Assembly (NCBI GenBank): GCA_028456385.1
Contig: JALNQF010000009.1
Span: forward strand, 1-64,000
Reading direction: 5' to 3'
DNA length: 64,000 nucleotides
From: Ophiosphaerella korrae
Taxonomy: Eukaryota > Ascomycota > Dothideomycetes > Pleosporales > Phaeosphaeriaceae
The position numbers and the translations under genes are program-made. A model generated the notes under the pieces. The model searched no databases. It was not told where the DNA came from and was given only the letters and a program-made list of their open reading frames with translations. Positions 14,122-25,853 of the stretch are shown piece after piece (position 1 is the first letter of the stretch; each line of letters opens with the position of its first letter).

Positions 14122-15355
14122 ATTTTACTATAAAGTAGCTAGTAATATATAATATATTCTACTAGTAAGCTAGTTAAACTACTAAGCTAGTTACTTTTAC
14201 TTAGTACTAGGAATACTATATATAAATAATAATATAGCTCTAAAGTAATAATATATTAACTTAGTAAAAAAGTAGAATAAAGCTTATACTTTAAGCTTAT
14301 TTTTTAAGCTAATTTAAAAGCTAGTAATATACTACTATAGCTTATAATATATAATAATAGTAACTTTTTAACTAGCTTTAAGAAATTACTTATTAGCTTA
14401 ATACTTAACTAAGTTACTATAAACTTACTATAACTAAAGAGTAGATAATTATATAATATATTTTTAACTTTAATTTAAGAGGATTTACTTTCTAGCTATA
14501 TAAAGTAGTAAATATAGCTAATAAATTATTAGTAGTATATAATAAAGAGCTAGTTAAAAACAACTAGCTTTTATACTTTATAGTATATATAAAAAAGTTT
14601 AAGATAGCTTTTAATTAAGTAAAAGATTACTAGAAAATACTTTAAAAAGATTTAATTATTATTAGTATATAGTTTAAGCTTATATAGAATATAATAGTTA
14701 TATATAGTATTAATTTAGATAATATTTATAATTTTAATAAAACTAATATAGTTTATAAGTAAGTAAGTACTCTACTACTTTTATATACTTATCTTATCTC
14801 TAATATATAATAGCTCTATATAATACCTCTTAATTACTCTTAAAAGAAGTAGGTATTTAGCTTACTATCTTAGCTCTTAACTTAAATTAAATAAAAACTA
14901 AGAATACTACTAGCTAAACTTTTAATATATTATTAACTATACTTAATTACTAATATACTAATATCTTTACCTAATATAATTACTAGCCTAGCTTAAAGAA
15001 GCTTAGCTAGCTAGAAGAAAAAGTAATAGTTAATTATATTCTTAATCTAGATTTATATAGTTTTACTCTAACTCTAGCTACTATATATAAGATAGCTAAT
15101 AAACTACTTACTTAGTATAAAAGTAGCTTTATTAGTATCTACTAAGTATATAACTTTATTAAGTATATAGATAGTTTTATAATACGTTTTAATTATATAT
15201 ATAATAAGTAATAAGCTTTATATAAAGATCTAGCTACTATAAGTTACTAGTTTAAGCTAGTATAGCGTATAAAAGCTATATATAAGATAGCTAATAAGAA
15301 TATCTATAACTTTAATAAGGCTAGCTTTATAATAAGTAAGATCTAGACTTAACTT

Positions 15356-15540
15356 ATTATTACTAGGTTAGAGAAGTATTAGATTTAAAAGAAGTTATAG
15401 TAGTTTAATAAAAAAGCTTTTTTATAATAGCTATATAAAGGCCTTATTAGAGAGAGATACTAAGGCTTTTAGAAAAGCTCTTTTTTAGCTTAATTACTTA
15501 TAACTTAATAGTACTAGGTATAAACTAAGTAGATTAATCC
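15356..15540. repeat. Repeat C1, left part
   Basis: This segment begins with AGATTTAAAAGAAGTTATAGTAGTTTAAT and matches 25345-25421 plus 39514-39590. It interrupts transposase B and is itself interrupted by E1 at a TACTA target. The right part is 22607-22915. No coding sense is clear; the minus strand of the right part has an Arg/Lys-rich stretch, as at the end of some Fot1 transposases, but this is weak. Confidence 0.7.
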
Positions 15541-15545
15541 TACTA

Positions 15546-16004
15546 TATTATAGATGTAACAAGAGAAATCAAGATAGAACTAATTAGTCCTAACTTAGGT
15601 ACTAACAAAGTATAGGACAAGTAGGGTAACGATCTTGATTAGGAAACTACCTATAACTAGGACACGTAGTAGTAATCTATAATTACGTGTAGATAGATTA
15701 GTAGTAATCTATAATAACGTACAAATAGATTAGGGTAATCTATAGTTACGTATATATAGATTAGTAGTAATCTGTAAGGTAGTATAAACAAATTACTACA
15801 AGTATATAGTTAGTAGGATGCGTATTATTAAGATAGTATTAGCAATTTAATCCTTTAACTATAGAACGCTAATACAAGATAGTTGCAAAACATCTTCTAT
15901 TGTTTATAGTTATTATAGATCCTAATATAAACTTTTATTATTATCTCTTAATCTACTAACTCCTTAGATAAGTACCTATAGTTAACAACAGGAGGCCTAT
16001 TATA
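15546..16004 (+). repeat. 5' LTR of E1
   Basis: 459 bp, equal in length to the 3' LTR. The ends are TATTATA...TATTATA, the RIP-altered TG...CA form. The U3 part (about 15665-15790) carries four related units of the form AGTAATCTATAATTACGTATAGATAGATT, a module not found in the other elements. Confidence 0.9.
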
Positions 16005-19000
16005 CTTTACTAATTTAGTTATTATAAGAAGTAAAGCGTAAGTAACGCACAGTCTAGCTAATACGATAGTAGAAAGTTTAACTAAAATAAGTAAAGCACC
16101 TAAGAATAGTTATAAGTCTAATAGTACTATATAGGAAACAATTAAAGACTAAATTAACAATCTAATCTTAGATAAAGAAGACATAAAGATAGTAATTAAC
16201 GCTCTAGAAATATAGAATAAAGAACTATAAGATTACGTAAAATAAAACAAAGTATAGATTAAAGCTATTATTAAAGGATAGAATTAGATAGAGTTAATTA
16301 TACAACGCCTAGCAATAAGTGCTATAAAGAAACTGCTTAAGATACCTATCTTTAAGAAGTTTAATAGAATAAGGGAGAAACTAAGACCTTTTATAGCTTT
16401 AGTACAACTCTAGATAGATATACAAGTACTATACTTTAATATAGAAGAAAAAAAGGTAATATATATTAGATTGCACCTTAAGGAAGACGTAATAAGATAG
16501 TACGAGCCCTACTAGATAGACTATACGATATATTCTCTAATAACCTAAAAGGATAAGATAAGAGCTATTTTTAGAAGTTATAAATACTTTACTAAATAAA
16601 TAAGAGTAGTATTTAGAGATATAGACGTTACCTAACAAGCTAAAGAGTAGCTAGAAAAGTTTATACAAAACTAGAGTATTCTTAAGTACGTATTATAATT
16701 CGAGTAACTATCCTAAAACATAGAATAGAACGAGTTAGCCTTAATATTACAATTTAAACAAGGACTAAACTTAAAAATACAATACAAAATAATCTATATA
16801 GAGAAACTATAGATACTAGAAGCTCTAAAATAGTAAGTAATATAAATTAATAATAATCTTTAAGAATAGAAGAAAAATAAATATAAGAGTTACGTTTAGA
16901 ACTAAGACAAAGGAGACCCTATAATCCTTAATACTAATAAGGATAAGAGAAAGAAGAAAAATAAAGACTTTACGTACTTTAACTATAGTAAGAAAGGCTA
17001 CTATACAAAAGACTACTAATTACAAAAGAAGAAGGAGATAGTATACTATAAATATAGGAAACTAGGACACTTTATAAAGGACTATAAAAGTAAGGACCTA
17101 AAGAAAGAAACTTAGTTAAAGATAATAGAGAAAAAGAAGGAAGTACTACAAGCATAGGCTAAACCTTAAGAGAAAGTAGCTAGGAGTAAAGAAATATAAT
17201 ATATAATACTCTATTAGACCTTTTATTATAAAGACGACTACTATATATATCTTTCTAGTAAGTAAAGAGTAAGATATTTTCTATAATAGAGAAATAGAGT
17301 AGTAGTAATAAAAGAAAGAACAAAAGCGTAGCTAGAAGAGATAGTATATATAATAGACCTACTAATAGAAGATTTAGAAGGGGAAGAACCCCTAGTACTA
17401 TTAATCTAGGCTAAAGGATAAGTACTAGATAAAGAGACTACTATAGCTTCTTCTAAAGGACTATAAGAAAGTAAGAAACAAGTTAGTATAAGAGGTATAG
17501 AGTACGCCTAGCTAACAATATATAGCTATAATAGCTATATAATATTAGATATAAAGGAACAAAATAAAAAATAGAGGTTTGTTTAAATATACTTAATAGT
17601 TATAAGTATAGAGGAAGCGTATAAAGACTAGAAAGAACGCAATCCTAAAGAGATAAAGTTTATACTATTTTAAGAATAGATAAAGTAATATATAGTTGTA
17701 GTAAGAAGAATACTTATATAAAGAGAGTAGTAATATCTTGTAAGAAAAACGCGATAGATTAATAAAGCCTATATACTAAGAGTACTAGTAGTATACTATA
17801 TCCTAATAATAGACGTACCTAGTAAAGATAAGTACTAGGAAGGGGATAACAAGATAATAGATCTAAAGCATCTAGTACACTTTAAAGTATTATAGATATT
17901 ATACTTAGATAAGAATTATATTATATATAAGAACCCTAAAGCAAATAATAGTATATAGCTTATAAGAAGAAAAGGCTACAACTATATAAGAGTAATTCTA
18001 GTAGAAGATATCTAAGGATAGGAAATAATCCTAGAAGATAGATACGTAGTAGTAAGACCTAGCCTAAAACTATTAAAGAAATGCGTCTAAGGAGGACTAT
18101 AGTATAAATACATATACGATAAATATCTAAGATACAAAGAATATAAGCTTAAGGTAAGACTATAGCCCTAAAAGGATAGATAGTTTATAAAAGAGCCTAA
18201 ACAAGAATAGTTAAAAGGTATAAGAGGCCTATATATTATAAAAATAGGTATATATTAAAGAAAGAAAGTATAATTAATAATTAATAGTAGAGCTACAAGA
18301 AACTTTATATTAAAGAAGTTTGTAGAATTACAAGGAATAAAGTATATAACAAAGAAATACTCTTAATAACTAAGTACAATTAAAGGAAAACTATTCTAAG
18401 AACCTATTAGGTTCAAGACAGTTCTCTCTACACTTAAATTAGAAGGAATAACAATTAAAAACATAGTTATAGATATAACAACAATTAATAACAAACAAGA
18501 TATAATATTAGGAATACTATAGTTATAAATAACTAACCTACACATTAATTAGAAAATAGGAAAAATTAGTTATAGTAAAACTAATACACTAAAAGCTAAT
18601 ATAATCACCTATAAAGGAGAATTCCTAGAAGAATATAAGAAATAGAAAAAATAGCTTATAGAACTAGAAGACTACCTTCTAGAACATTAACTATAGGATT
18701 TAGTAATAGAACTAGAAGAAGGTAAAGACTTAGGATAGAGCCTAGTCTATTAAAAAATAGAAGAAGAATCTAAGATTAAACAAGCGTTTATTTAGACTAT
18801 AATAAAAAAAGGATAGATAAGAGAATCTAAATCCTTAGTAGTATATAGACTTATATTTATAGATAAGAAAAGAATAAACGATAAAAGGCCCTACGTAGAT
18901 TTTAGAAAAACTAACGCAATTATAAATAAGAATTAATACCTACTACTATAAATAGATAAAATACAAGATAGACTATAAAAAGTAAAGATTTTTACAAAGC

Positions 19001-21540
19001 TAGATATCTAAAACGCCTACTACTAAATTAGAATTAAAAAAGGCGATAAGTAGAAAATAGCGTTTAGAATACAATATAGACTATATAAATACTTAGTTAT
19101 ACTATTTAGCTTAATAAACGTACTAGTAGTATTCTAAGAAAGAATTAATATAGTACTAAGAGAGTACTTAGATATATTTATATTTACATACTTAGACGAC
19201 ATCCTTATATTCTTAGAAATAGAGGAATAATACGTACAACACGTATATAAAGTATTAAAGAAACTAGTAGAAAATAAACTATTCCTAAAAATAAGGAAGT
19301 GCAAATTCTACACAAAGAAAATAGATTTTCTTAGATTTATTATTAAACTAGGAAAAATTAAGATTAACTTAGAAAAGATTAGATTAATTAACAAATAGCT
19401 AACACTAAAAAACCTAAAGGAAGTACAATAATTTTATAGGCTAGCTAACTTTTATAGAAAGTTAATAGTAGGATAGTCTAAAGATATAGAACTAATAACA
19501 AGACTTATAAAAAAGGACACTCTATTTAAATAGATAAAAGAATACAACAAAGTATTTAATAAGATTAAAAAGAAGTTTATAGAAAACCTAGTTATTAGAA
19601 TATATAACCTAGACCTACTAGTAATAGTAAAAATAAACGCATCTAATTTAGTCTATAGAATAGCACTAATACAAGAAGATCTAGAGACTAAAAAAGAATA
19701 CTTAGTTAAATACTTCTCTAAGAAAATAAAGATAGTAGAACTTAACTACTTAATCTACGATAAGGAGATACTAGTAATCTATAAAGTATTTAAATAATAG
19801 AGAGTATATTTGCAAGAAGTAAAATACTAGATAAAGGTCTATATAGACTACAAGAATCTTACAGGATTTATAATAAATAAGGAATTATTACAATACTATA
19901 CAAGATAGTAGGAGTACTTGTTAACGTTTAACCTAGAAATTATATATACAAAGGGTAAAGATAATTAATTTATAGACGCCTTTAGTAGAAGACTAGACTT
20001 ATAAGAAGAGGTAAACGCTACTAGTATAGTTTTAGTTAAAAACAAAGAAGGACACTTAGTCCTAAATACACCTAAAATAGCCGCAACACTTAAGAGAAAG
20101 AGTAGTAAGCTAGACAAATAGATTTAGAAAACAACATAAGAAGTATTTAAAGAAATAGATAAACTAGAGATCTATAAAGGACTCGCACAAGTATATAGAA
20201 GAATATATATTCTAAAGAAAATCTAAAGAGAATTTGTATAATAGTTTTACAAATTACTAGTATATAGATACTAAGAGATTAATAAAACTCTTAATAGGTT
20301 ACTACAAGATTATTATATTCTAAAAGTAAGATAACTAGTAATAGAAGTACTACAAGACTATATAGAATACTAGAGGAATAAGTACAATAGACACGTACTA
20401 TATAGGATATTACAACTAGTAGAAGTACTAGAATAACTATAAGGAGTTATTACAATAGACTTTATTACAAAGCTACTAAAGTCTAAGGACCTAATATCAA
20501 GAGTTAAATATAATAGAATTCTAATAATAGTAGATAAACTTATAAAGTACTTATACTTTAGACTATATAAAGAAAAAAGTAAGATAGAAGTTACTATATA
20601 CTAGGTTCTAGAAACTATAATTAGTTAATATAGACTACTAGACAAGATTATTATAGATAGAGATGTAAGATTTACATTAAAACTATAGAGAACAATAACA
20701 GCGTAATTAGGAATTAAGTACGTAATATCTATAGTATATTACCTATAGATAGATAGATAATTAGAACGAATAAATTAGACAGTAGAACAGTATCTAAGAT
20801 ACTACCTTAACTACAACTAAAACAACTAGGTATAGTTACTACCTATAGCATAGTTAGTATACAACAGCGTAAAGAATATAGTAACAAGAGTATTACCCTT
20901 CTTTACAAACTATAGATTCGAACCTAGCGTATATAGAATACTAAGAACTAAAATATCTTAGTCTCTAAGAGGAAAAAACTTTGCTAATAGACTTAAAAAT
21001 ATATATAACTAACTAAGATAGGACGTAGAATTCTTACACAATTAGATAGTAAAGTATTATAACAAGAAATATAAAAGAGGACCCTAATTTAGAGAGAGAG
21101 AAAAAGTATAGTTAGTATAGAAGAATATTAAAAGCAAACAGCCTAGTTTAAAACTAGACTACGTTAAGATAGGACTATACAAAATTAAGAAGAAAATCTT
21201 ACTAGTTATATTTAGACTAAAGCTACTAAACAAGATAAAGATACACCTAATATTCTACGTAGCTCTACTAGAACAAGTATCGTAAGAAGTAGAACTACTA
21301 GTGTACAAAGTAGACATATATAGAGAATAAAAAGAATAGGAAGTTAAAGAAATCTTATAATACTAGCTCTATAATAGTAGGAACTACTACTTAGTAGAAT
21401 AGATAGGTATAGATAAAAAAAGACAACTATAGGAAAAAATATAGGAACTAGAGGATAATCTTAATTACTCTAAGAAACTAGAGGAGTTCTAAAGTTAAAA
21501 CTCTCTAGAACGCCTAGTAGCAAACTAAGAGAACTAATAT
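16005..21540 (+). pseudogene. gag-pol of E1, RIP-inactivated
   Basis: The degenerate polyprotein region of the E1 chromovirus would encode capsid/nucleocapsid, protease, reverse transcriptase, RNase H, integrase and a C-terminal chromodomain. What can be read: zinc knuckles with Cys and His positions as Tyr (16975-17085), the FTYLDDILIF box at about 19183-19214, the RNase H region after it (SKKIKIVELNYLIYDKEILVI at about 19722-19780 shows the usual block after the RT), and a chromodomain at about 21340-21480. Dozens of in-frame TAG and TAA codons stand where Trp or Gln is expected, so no product is made. In the family, the chromodomain directs integration to heterochromatin marked by methylated H3K9; that is family knowledge, not shown here. 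Confidence 0.85.
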
Positions 21541-21559
21541 TACTACTACTAGATAGAGA

Positions 21560-22110
21560 GACGATAGGAGTATCTAATATAGTAAGAGTAGCCTTAACTA
21601 TAGCCTTAAAGTTAAGCTTAGACTCTATAAGAGTAGCTTACGTAATAGACTTCTTATTATTTAAGGCCTTTGTCTTATAAAGATAAGCTAAGCGAGCGTA
21701 ATTTTCTACCTATATACTTAGAATACAATTATATTCTTTTTTAGCCTTAGTAATCTATCTAGATAGTTTATCTTAAGTATAGTTAATAGCTCTCTCTATT
21801 ATAAATAAGTATAGACGCGCAAATAAGTATAGTTAACTTATATTTAGTAAGAGAAATACTAGAGAGATTATAGGACCTATAAGTATTAGTATAAATATAT
21901 ACTTTGCAAGCCTTACTATATTTTAAAGAAATATACTCTAGAGGAGGATTTAAAGATTTATAATAAGAATAAGGAAATATAGTAATACTATAATATAATA
22001 CACGATTTACTAATTAAAGGTAACGTAGAGTAGATTTAGTAAGTATAAGGGAGGATAAGAAACTTTATATTAATAAAGAAACTAGGTTAATAACTCTAGC
22101 TCTAGAGTAG
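21560..22110 (-). pseudogene. Remnant antisense frame at the 3' end of E1
   Basis: On the strand opposite to gag-pol, between the end of pol and the 3' LTR, a frame reads ITIFPYSYYKSLN, then SKACKVYIYTNT, SYNLSSISLTKYK and NRESYQLYLR, followed by a basic part with KTKALNNKK. It corresponds position by position to the 76-codon open frame of E3 at 36602-36832. Several Tyr positions are plausibly former Cys (TGC to TAC by RIP), which would give a Cys-rich module of the kind PCSYC...C...C..C. The identity is inferred and no function is established. Confidence 0.5.
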
Positions 22111-22142
22111 AGAAATTAGGATCTACTTAGAGGGGGAGATAG

Positions 22143-22601
22143 TATTATAGATGTAATAAGAGAAATCGAGATAGAACTAATTAGTCCTAACTTAGGTGCT
22201 AATAAAGTATAAGACGAGCAAGGTAACGATCTTAATTAGGAAACTACCTATAACTAGGATATATAGTAGTAATCTATAATTACGTATAGATAGATTAGTA
22301 GTAATCTATAATAATATATAAATAGATTAAGGTAATCTATAGTTACGTATATATAGATTAGTAGTAATCTATAAAGTAGTATAAATAGATTACTATAAGT
22401 ATATAGTTAGTAGGATACGTATTATTAAGATAGTATTAGTAATTTAATCCTTTAACTATAGAACGCTAATATAAGATAGTTGCAAAATATCTTCTATTAT
22501 TTATAGTTATTATAGATCCTAATACAAACTTTTATTATTATCTCTTAATCTACTAACTTTCTAGATAGGTACCTATAGTCGACGACAAGAGGCCCGTTAT
22601 A
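22143..22601 (+). repeat. 3' LTR of E1
   Basis: 459 bp, the same module order as the 5' LTR, followed directly by the TACTA target duplication. A purine-rich tract (AGAGGGGGAGATAG, about 22130-22143) lies just upstream, as expected for the polypurine tract that primes plus-strand synthesis. Confidence 0.9.
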
Positions 22602-22606
22602 TACTA

Positions 22607-22915
22607 TCTATCTTTAGCTCTACGCTCTATTTATATATCTATAATATAGTAGTTTTAGCTAGGTTTTTTAAGATAGTAGTAAGCTAGATCCTTAATACTT
22701 CTATTATTAAGGTGCTAGTTTCTTTATTATATTAGTTATACTAACGTAGTCTATCTCCTTATATATAAGATTCTTTATTTAATTCTTTTATTTATAAAGG
22801 TTAAGGCTATAATCTTTTTAGCTATAGTAAAGTTAGTAGCTTAGTAATTATATATATAATTGCGTATCTAATCGCGTATTAAGTATCTAATCGTGTAACT
22901 TATCTAATAAAAAGA
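22607..22915. repeat. Repeat C1, right part
   Basis: Continuation of repeat C after the E1 insertion. It matches 39600-39990 from GCTCTACGCTCTAT through the end motif TCTAATCGTGTAACTTATCTAAT. After it, the transposase B sequence resumes. Confidence 0.7.
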
Positions 22916-25344
22916 GAGGCTAGCTAAAGGCTATTTAGCTAGGTAATTATAAGTAGGTAATATTAATCTAAGTAATTAATACTACTAGCTAGATAATCTT
23001 ACTATTTCTTATCTTTACTAGTAAATACTACCTTACTACTTAGTATAAAGAAGACTATATCTTATAAGACTAGGCTATTATAATTAGTAAAAATAGCTAG
23101 ATAATAGATAAGATAGCTTTTAATTAGCTTAAGTACTTTAATAAGTATATAAAGAACTAAGTAGTTAGTATATATTAGCTACTTATACTTAATAGTTATA
23201 AGAGCTACTATACTCTTAAGTTCTATAAAATCTATAAAGAGAATAATATCTATATACTCTATATACTAGCTTACTTATCTTACTTACTTTAGCTTTTTAA
23301 TATTAGCTACTTCTCTCTATTAAAGAAAGTATATAGCTATTAAGTTAAAAGCTTAATCTAGAACTATATTAATTATATTACTAAACTTAAATTCTTACTA
23401 GTTTTTATATAGCCTTTAACTAAGCCTTTATAAAAGTAAATATTTACTTAGCTTTTTAAGCTACTAGCTTTATTTTACTCTAGCTAGAAGTAGTTATCTT
23501 AAGACTTAATATTTAGCTCTATATACTTACTCTAGCTACTCTACTAGAAGTTCTCTAGGTACTTTATATACTAAGTAATATATATAAGCTAAAAGCTTAG
23601 TTAATACTTATATATAAGTGCGTATACTAGTATAAGAGCTTATTACTAGTACTAATTATTAATATAATTAATTAACTTAAAAAGAAAGCTTATAAAATAA
23701 TACTATTAACTAAGTTAATATATAATTAGATCTTTAGTCTTAAGAAAGTAAATAAAGTAGCTAGTAAGTATAGATTATAGAAGAAAAAGTAGATTTAGAT
23801 ATAAAGAGTCTTAATAAAAAGATAAAGAGAAAATATACTTACTTAAAGAAAAGCTATATAGTATTAAGTTAGTAAATAGTGTTAAAATAGAGAGTAATTA
23901 AGCTTAAGTTACTAGGCTTACGCGCGCTATAAGAAGTATAAAAAGACTAGGTATAACTTACGTATATATAAAAATAATATAGTAGATACTACTTAATTTA
24001 ATATATTAATATATCTATACTACTCTACTACGTTATTAAGTTATACGCTTAAATAAGTACGTAAAGTTAGTAAAGTACTTACTTACTTATAAACTATATT
24101 AGCTTTTAGATAAAAATAATTAAAGTAATAAAAGTTATTATAATCTTAAAAAAGTATATAAAGTTTAATTTTATTTAGCTAAATAATTATAAGTAAGCTA
24201 TAGTTATTATAAGTATCTATACTACTTATAATATAACTTTACTATTTATTATCTATAAAAAATATATTTATATCTCTACTTAGTATAAAGAAATAGATAT
24301 ATTATATAATTAGAAAATCTCTATTTCTAAGAATAGATAAATAAATAATATACTTAGTTTTAAGTAGTTAAAGTACTTTAATATATATAGAAAGGTATAT
24401 TAAGTAAAGTTATACTAGTTACTTATTTTAGATAGCTATAAAAGCTACTTAAATTAAAATATTAAAGACTACTAATTTAAAAATAGAATTTTAATACTTT
24501 ATATACTTACTTCTTTATTTTATATTTTTTAACTACTTAATATTATTTACTTCTTACTATTAAAGCTTAAGTACTCTTAGTATATATAAAACTTAATATA
24601 CTAATATATTTACTATATTAATAAAGAAATCTTTTTTCTAGTGTTTAAAAGTATATTTTTTAATATATCTATATATAAGAATTATAAAAAAGCTTTTAAA
24701 GTATTTAGATTAGTTTCTATTAATATATAAAAAGGTTTTAATTACTTTAGAGTATAGCTTTATACTTTACTAAAACTTTTACTTCTAAAGATACTATAGT
24801 AGTTAAAGACTCTAAGTAATATATATAAATTTAGCTCTTAGTTAAAGCTTATAAGAAGCTCTTTTATATAATTACTAGAATTACTTTAGTAAAAGTTCTT
24901 ATAGCTTATTAAAAGAGCTAAACTTATACTATATTAAAATACTTTTATAAGCTTTTAGATTATAAAGCTTAAAAAGTAATTAGTAAAGATTATAAAGTAT
25001 AAAATATATAAATAGAAGTAGATTTAGTATAGTAATATATTAGAGTATAGTACTAAAGTATTATATATAGCTATAAAAGTATCTAGTAAAACTTAAAGAG
25101 TAAAAAAAGCTAATAGTAGTAAATAAACTTAACTAGCTTAACTAAGTTAATAGTATTATAAAAACTATAATAAAATAGAGTATAATACTTATATATACTA
25201 AAAAAATATTATTAAAAAGTAGCTAAAAAATAATAGTACTTATTATAAGCTATAAAAGATAGTAAAAAGATAATAGATAGTATTAAATAGTACTACTAGT
25301 ATTTAAAAGAAAGTAATACTTACTTTATACTTTTTATTAGTATT

Positions 25345-25426
25345 AGATTTAAAAGAAGTTATAGTAGTTTAATAAAAAGGCTTTTTTATAATAGTTATAT
25401 AAGTACTTTATTAGAGAGAGATACTA
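25345..25426. repeat. Repeat C2, left part
   Basis: Second copy of repeat C, starting AGATTTAAAAGAAGTTATAGTAGTTTAAT like C1, and interrupted by E2 at TACTA (25422-25426). The right part is 39509-39990. Confidence 0.7.
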
Positions 25427-25853
25427 TATTACGAGTATAATAAAAGAAATCGAGATAGAACTAATTAGCCTCGATTTAGGCGCTAACAAAGTATAGGACG
25501 AGTAGAGTAATAACTTTGATTAGGAAACTATATATAACTAGGATACCTAAGGTAATCTATAATCTATAGACTCTTAGTACTAATAGATTATAGATTAGAG
25601 TAATTTATAATCTACTTATCTTAGTAACTATAGATTATAGATTAGGATAAGTATATAGCTAGTAAGATACGTATTATTAAGATAGTATTAGTAATTTAAT
25701 CCTTTAACTATAGAACGCTAGTATAAGATAGTTATAAAATATCTTCTACTATTTATAGTTATTATAGATCCTAATATAAGCTTTTGTTATTATCTCCTAA
25801 TCTACTAACTTCTAATATAGGTACCTATAGTTAATAATAAGTAGCCTATAATA
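25427..25853 (+). repeat. 5' LTR of E2
   Basis: 427 bp, beginning TATTACGAGTATAATAAAAG and ending GCCTATAATA. It contains the U3 inverted repeat TAATCTATAATCTATAG...CTATAGATTATAGATTA at about 25552-25647, shared with E3 and E5. Confidence 0.9.

Larger units (their letters stand above)
15546..22601 (+). mobile_element. Gypsy element E1 (plus strand), full length, least degraded copy
   Basis: A 7,056-bp Ty3/Gypsy element with two 459-bp LTRs (15546-16004 and 22143-22601) and exact TACTA target duplications (15541-15545 and 22602-22606). Gag-pol on the plus strand shows two Cys-to-Tyr altered zinc knuckles (16975-17014 and about 17043-17085; His kept in the second), the reverse-transcriptase YLDD box at 19189-19200, RNase H and integrase regions, and a chromodomain-like end (about 21340-21480) with EVKEIL...NYYLVE..IG. 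It is therefore a chromovirus. Stops are mainly TAG in place of TGG or CAG. CA is still frequent on the plus strand while TG is almost gone, so RIP acted largely on one strand. Confidence 0.93.
14750..23960 (+). mobile_element. Fot1/pogo-like DNA transposon B, nested in A, split by C1 and E1
   Basis: This is a second, different transposase copy. The N-terminal half (about 14900-15355) ends with the box NIYNFNKASFII at about 15298-15335, the decayed YNFDEAGF motif. The coding sense resumes at about 22930 after repeat C1 and E1. There follow LLILNSYKSYYT near 23174-23210, the YLLQLFNI stretch (normally LLQPLDI), and a long Gln/Ser-rich tail to about 23,900. Reading across the C1/E1 insertion restores the expected domain order of a DDE_1 (Fot1/pogo) transposase, which supports the nesting model. 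Many stops are present, and they match C-to-T and G-to-A changes. Confidence 0.65.
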
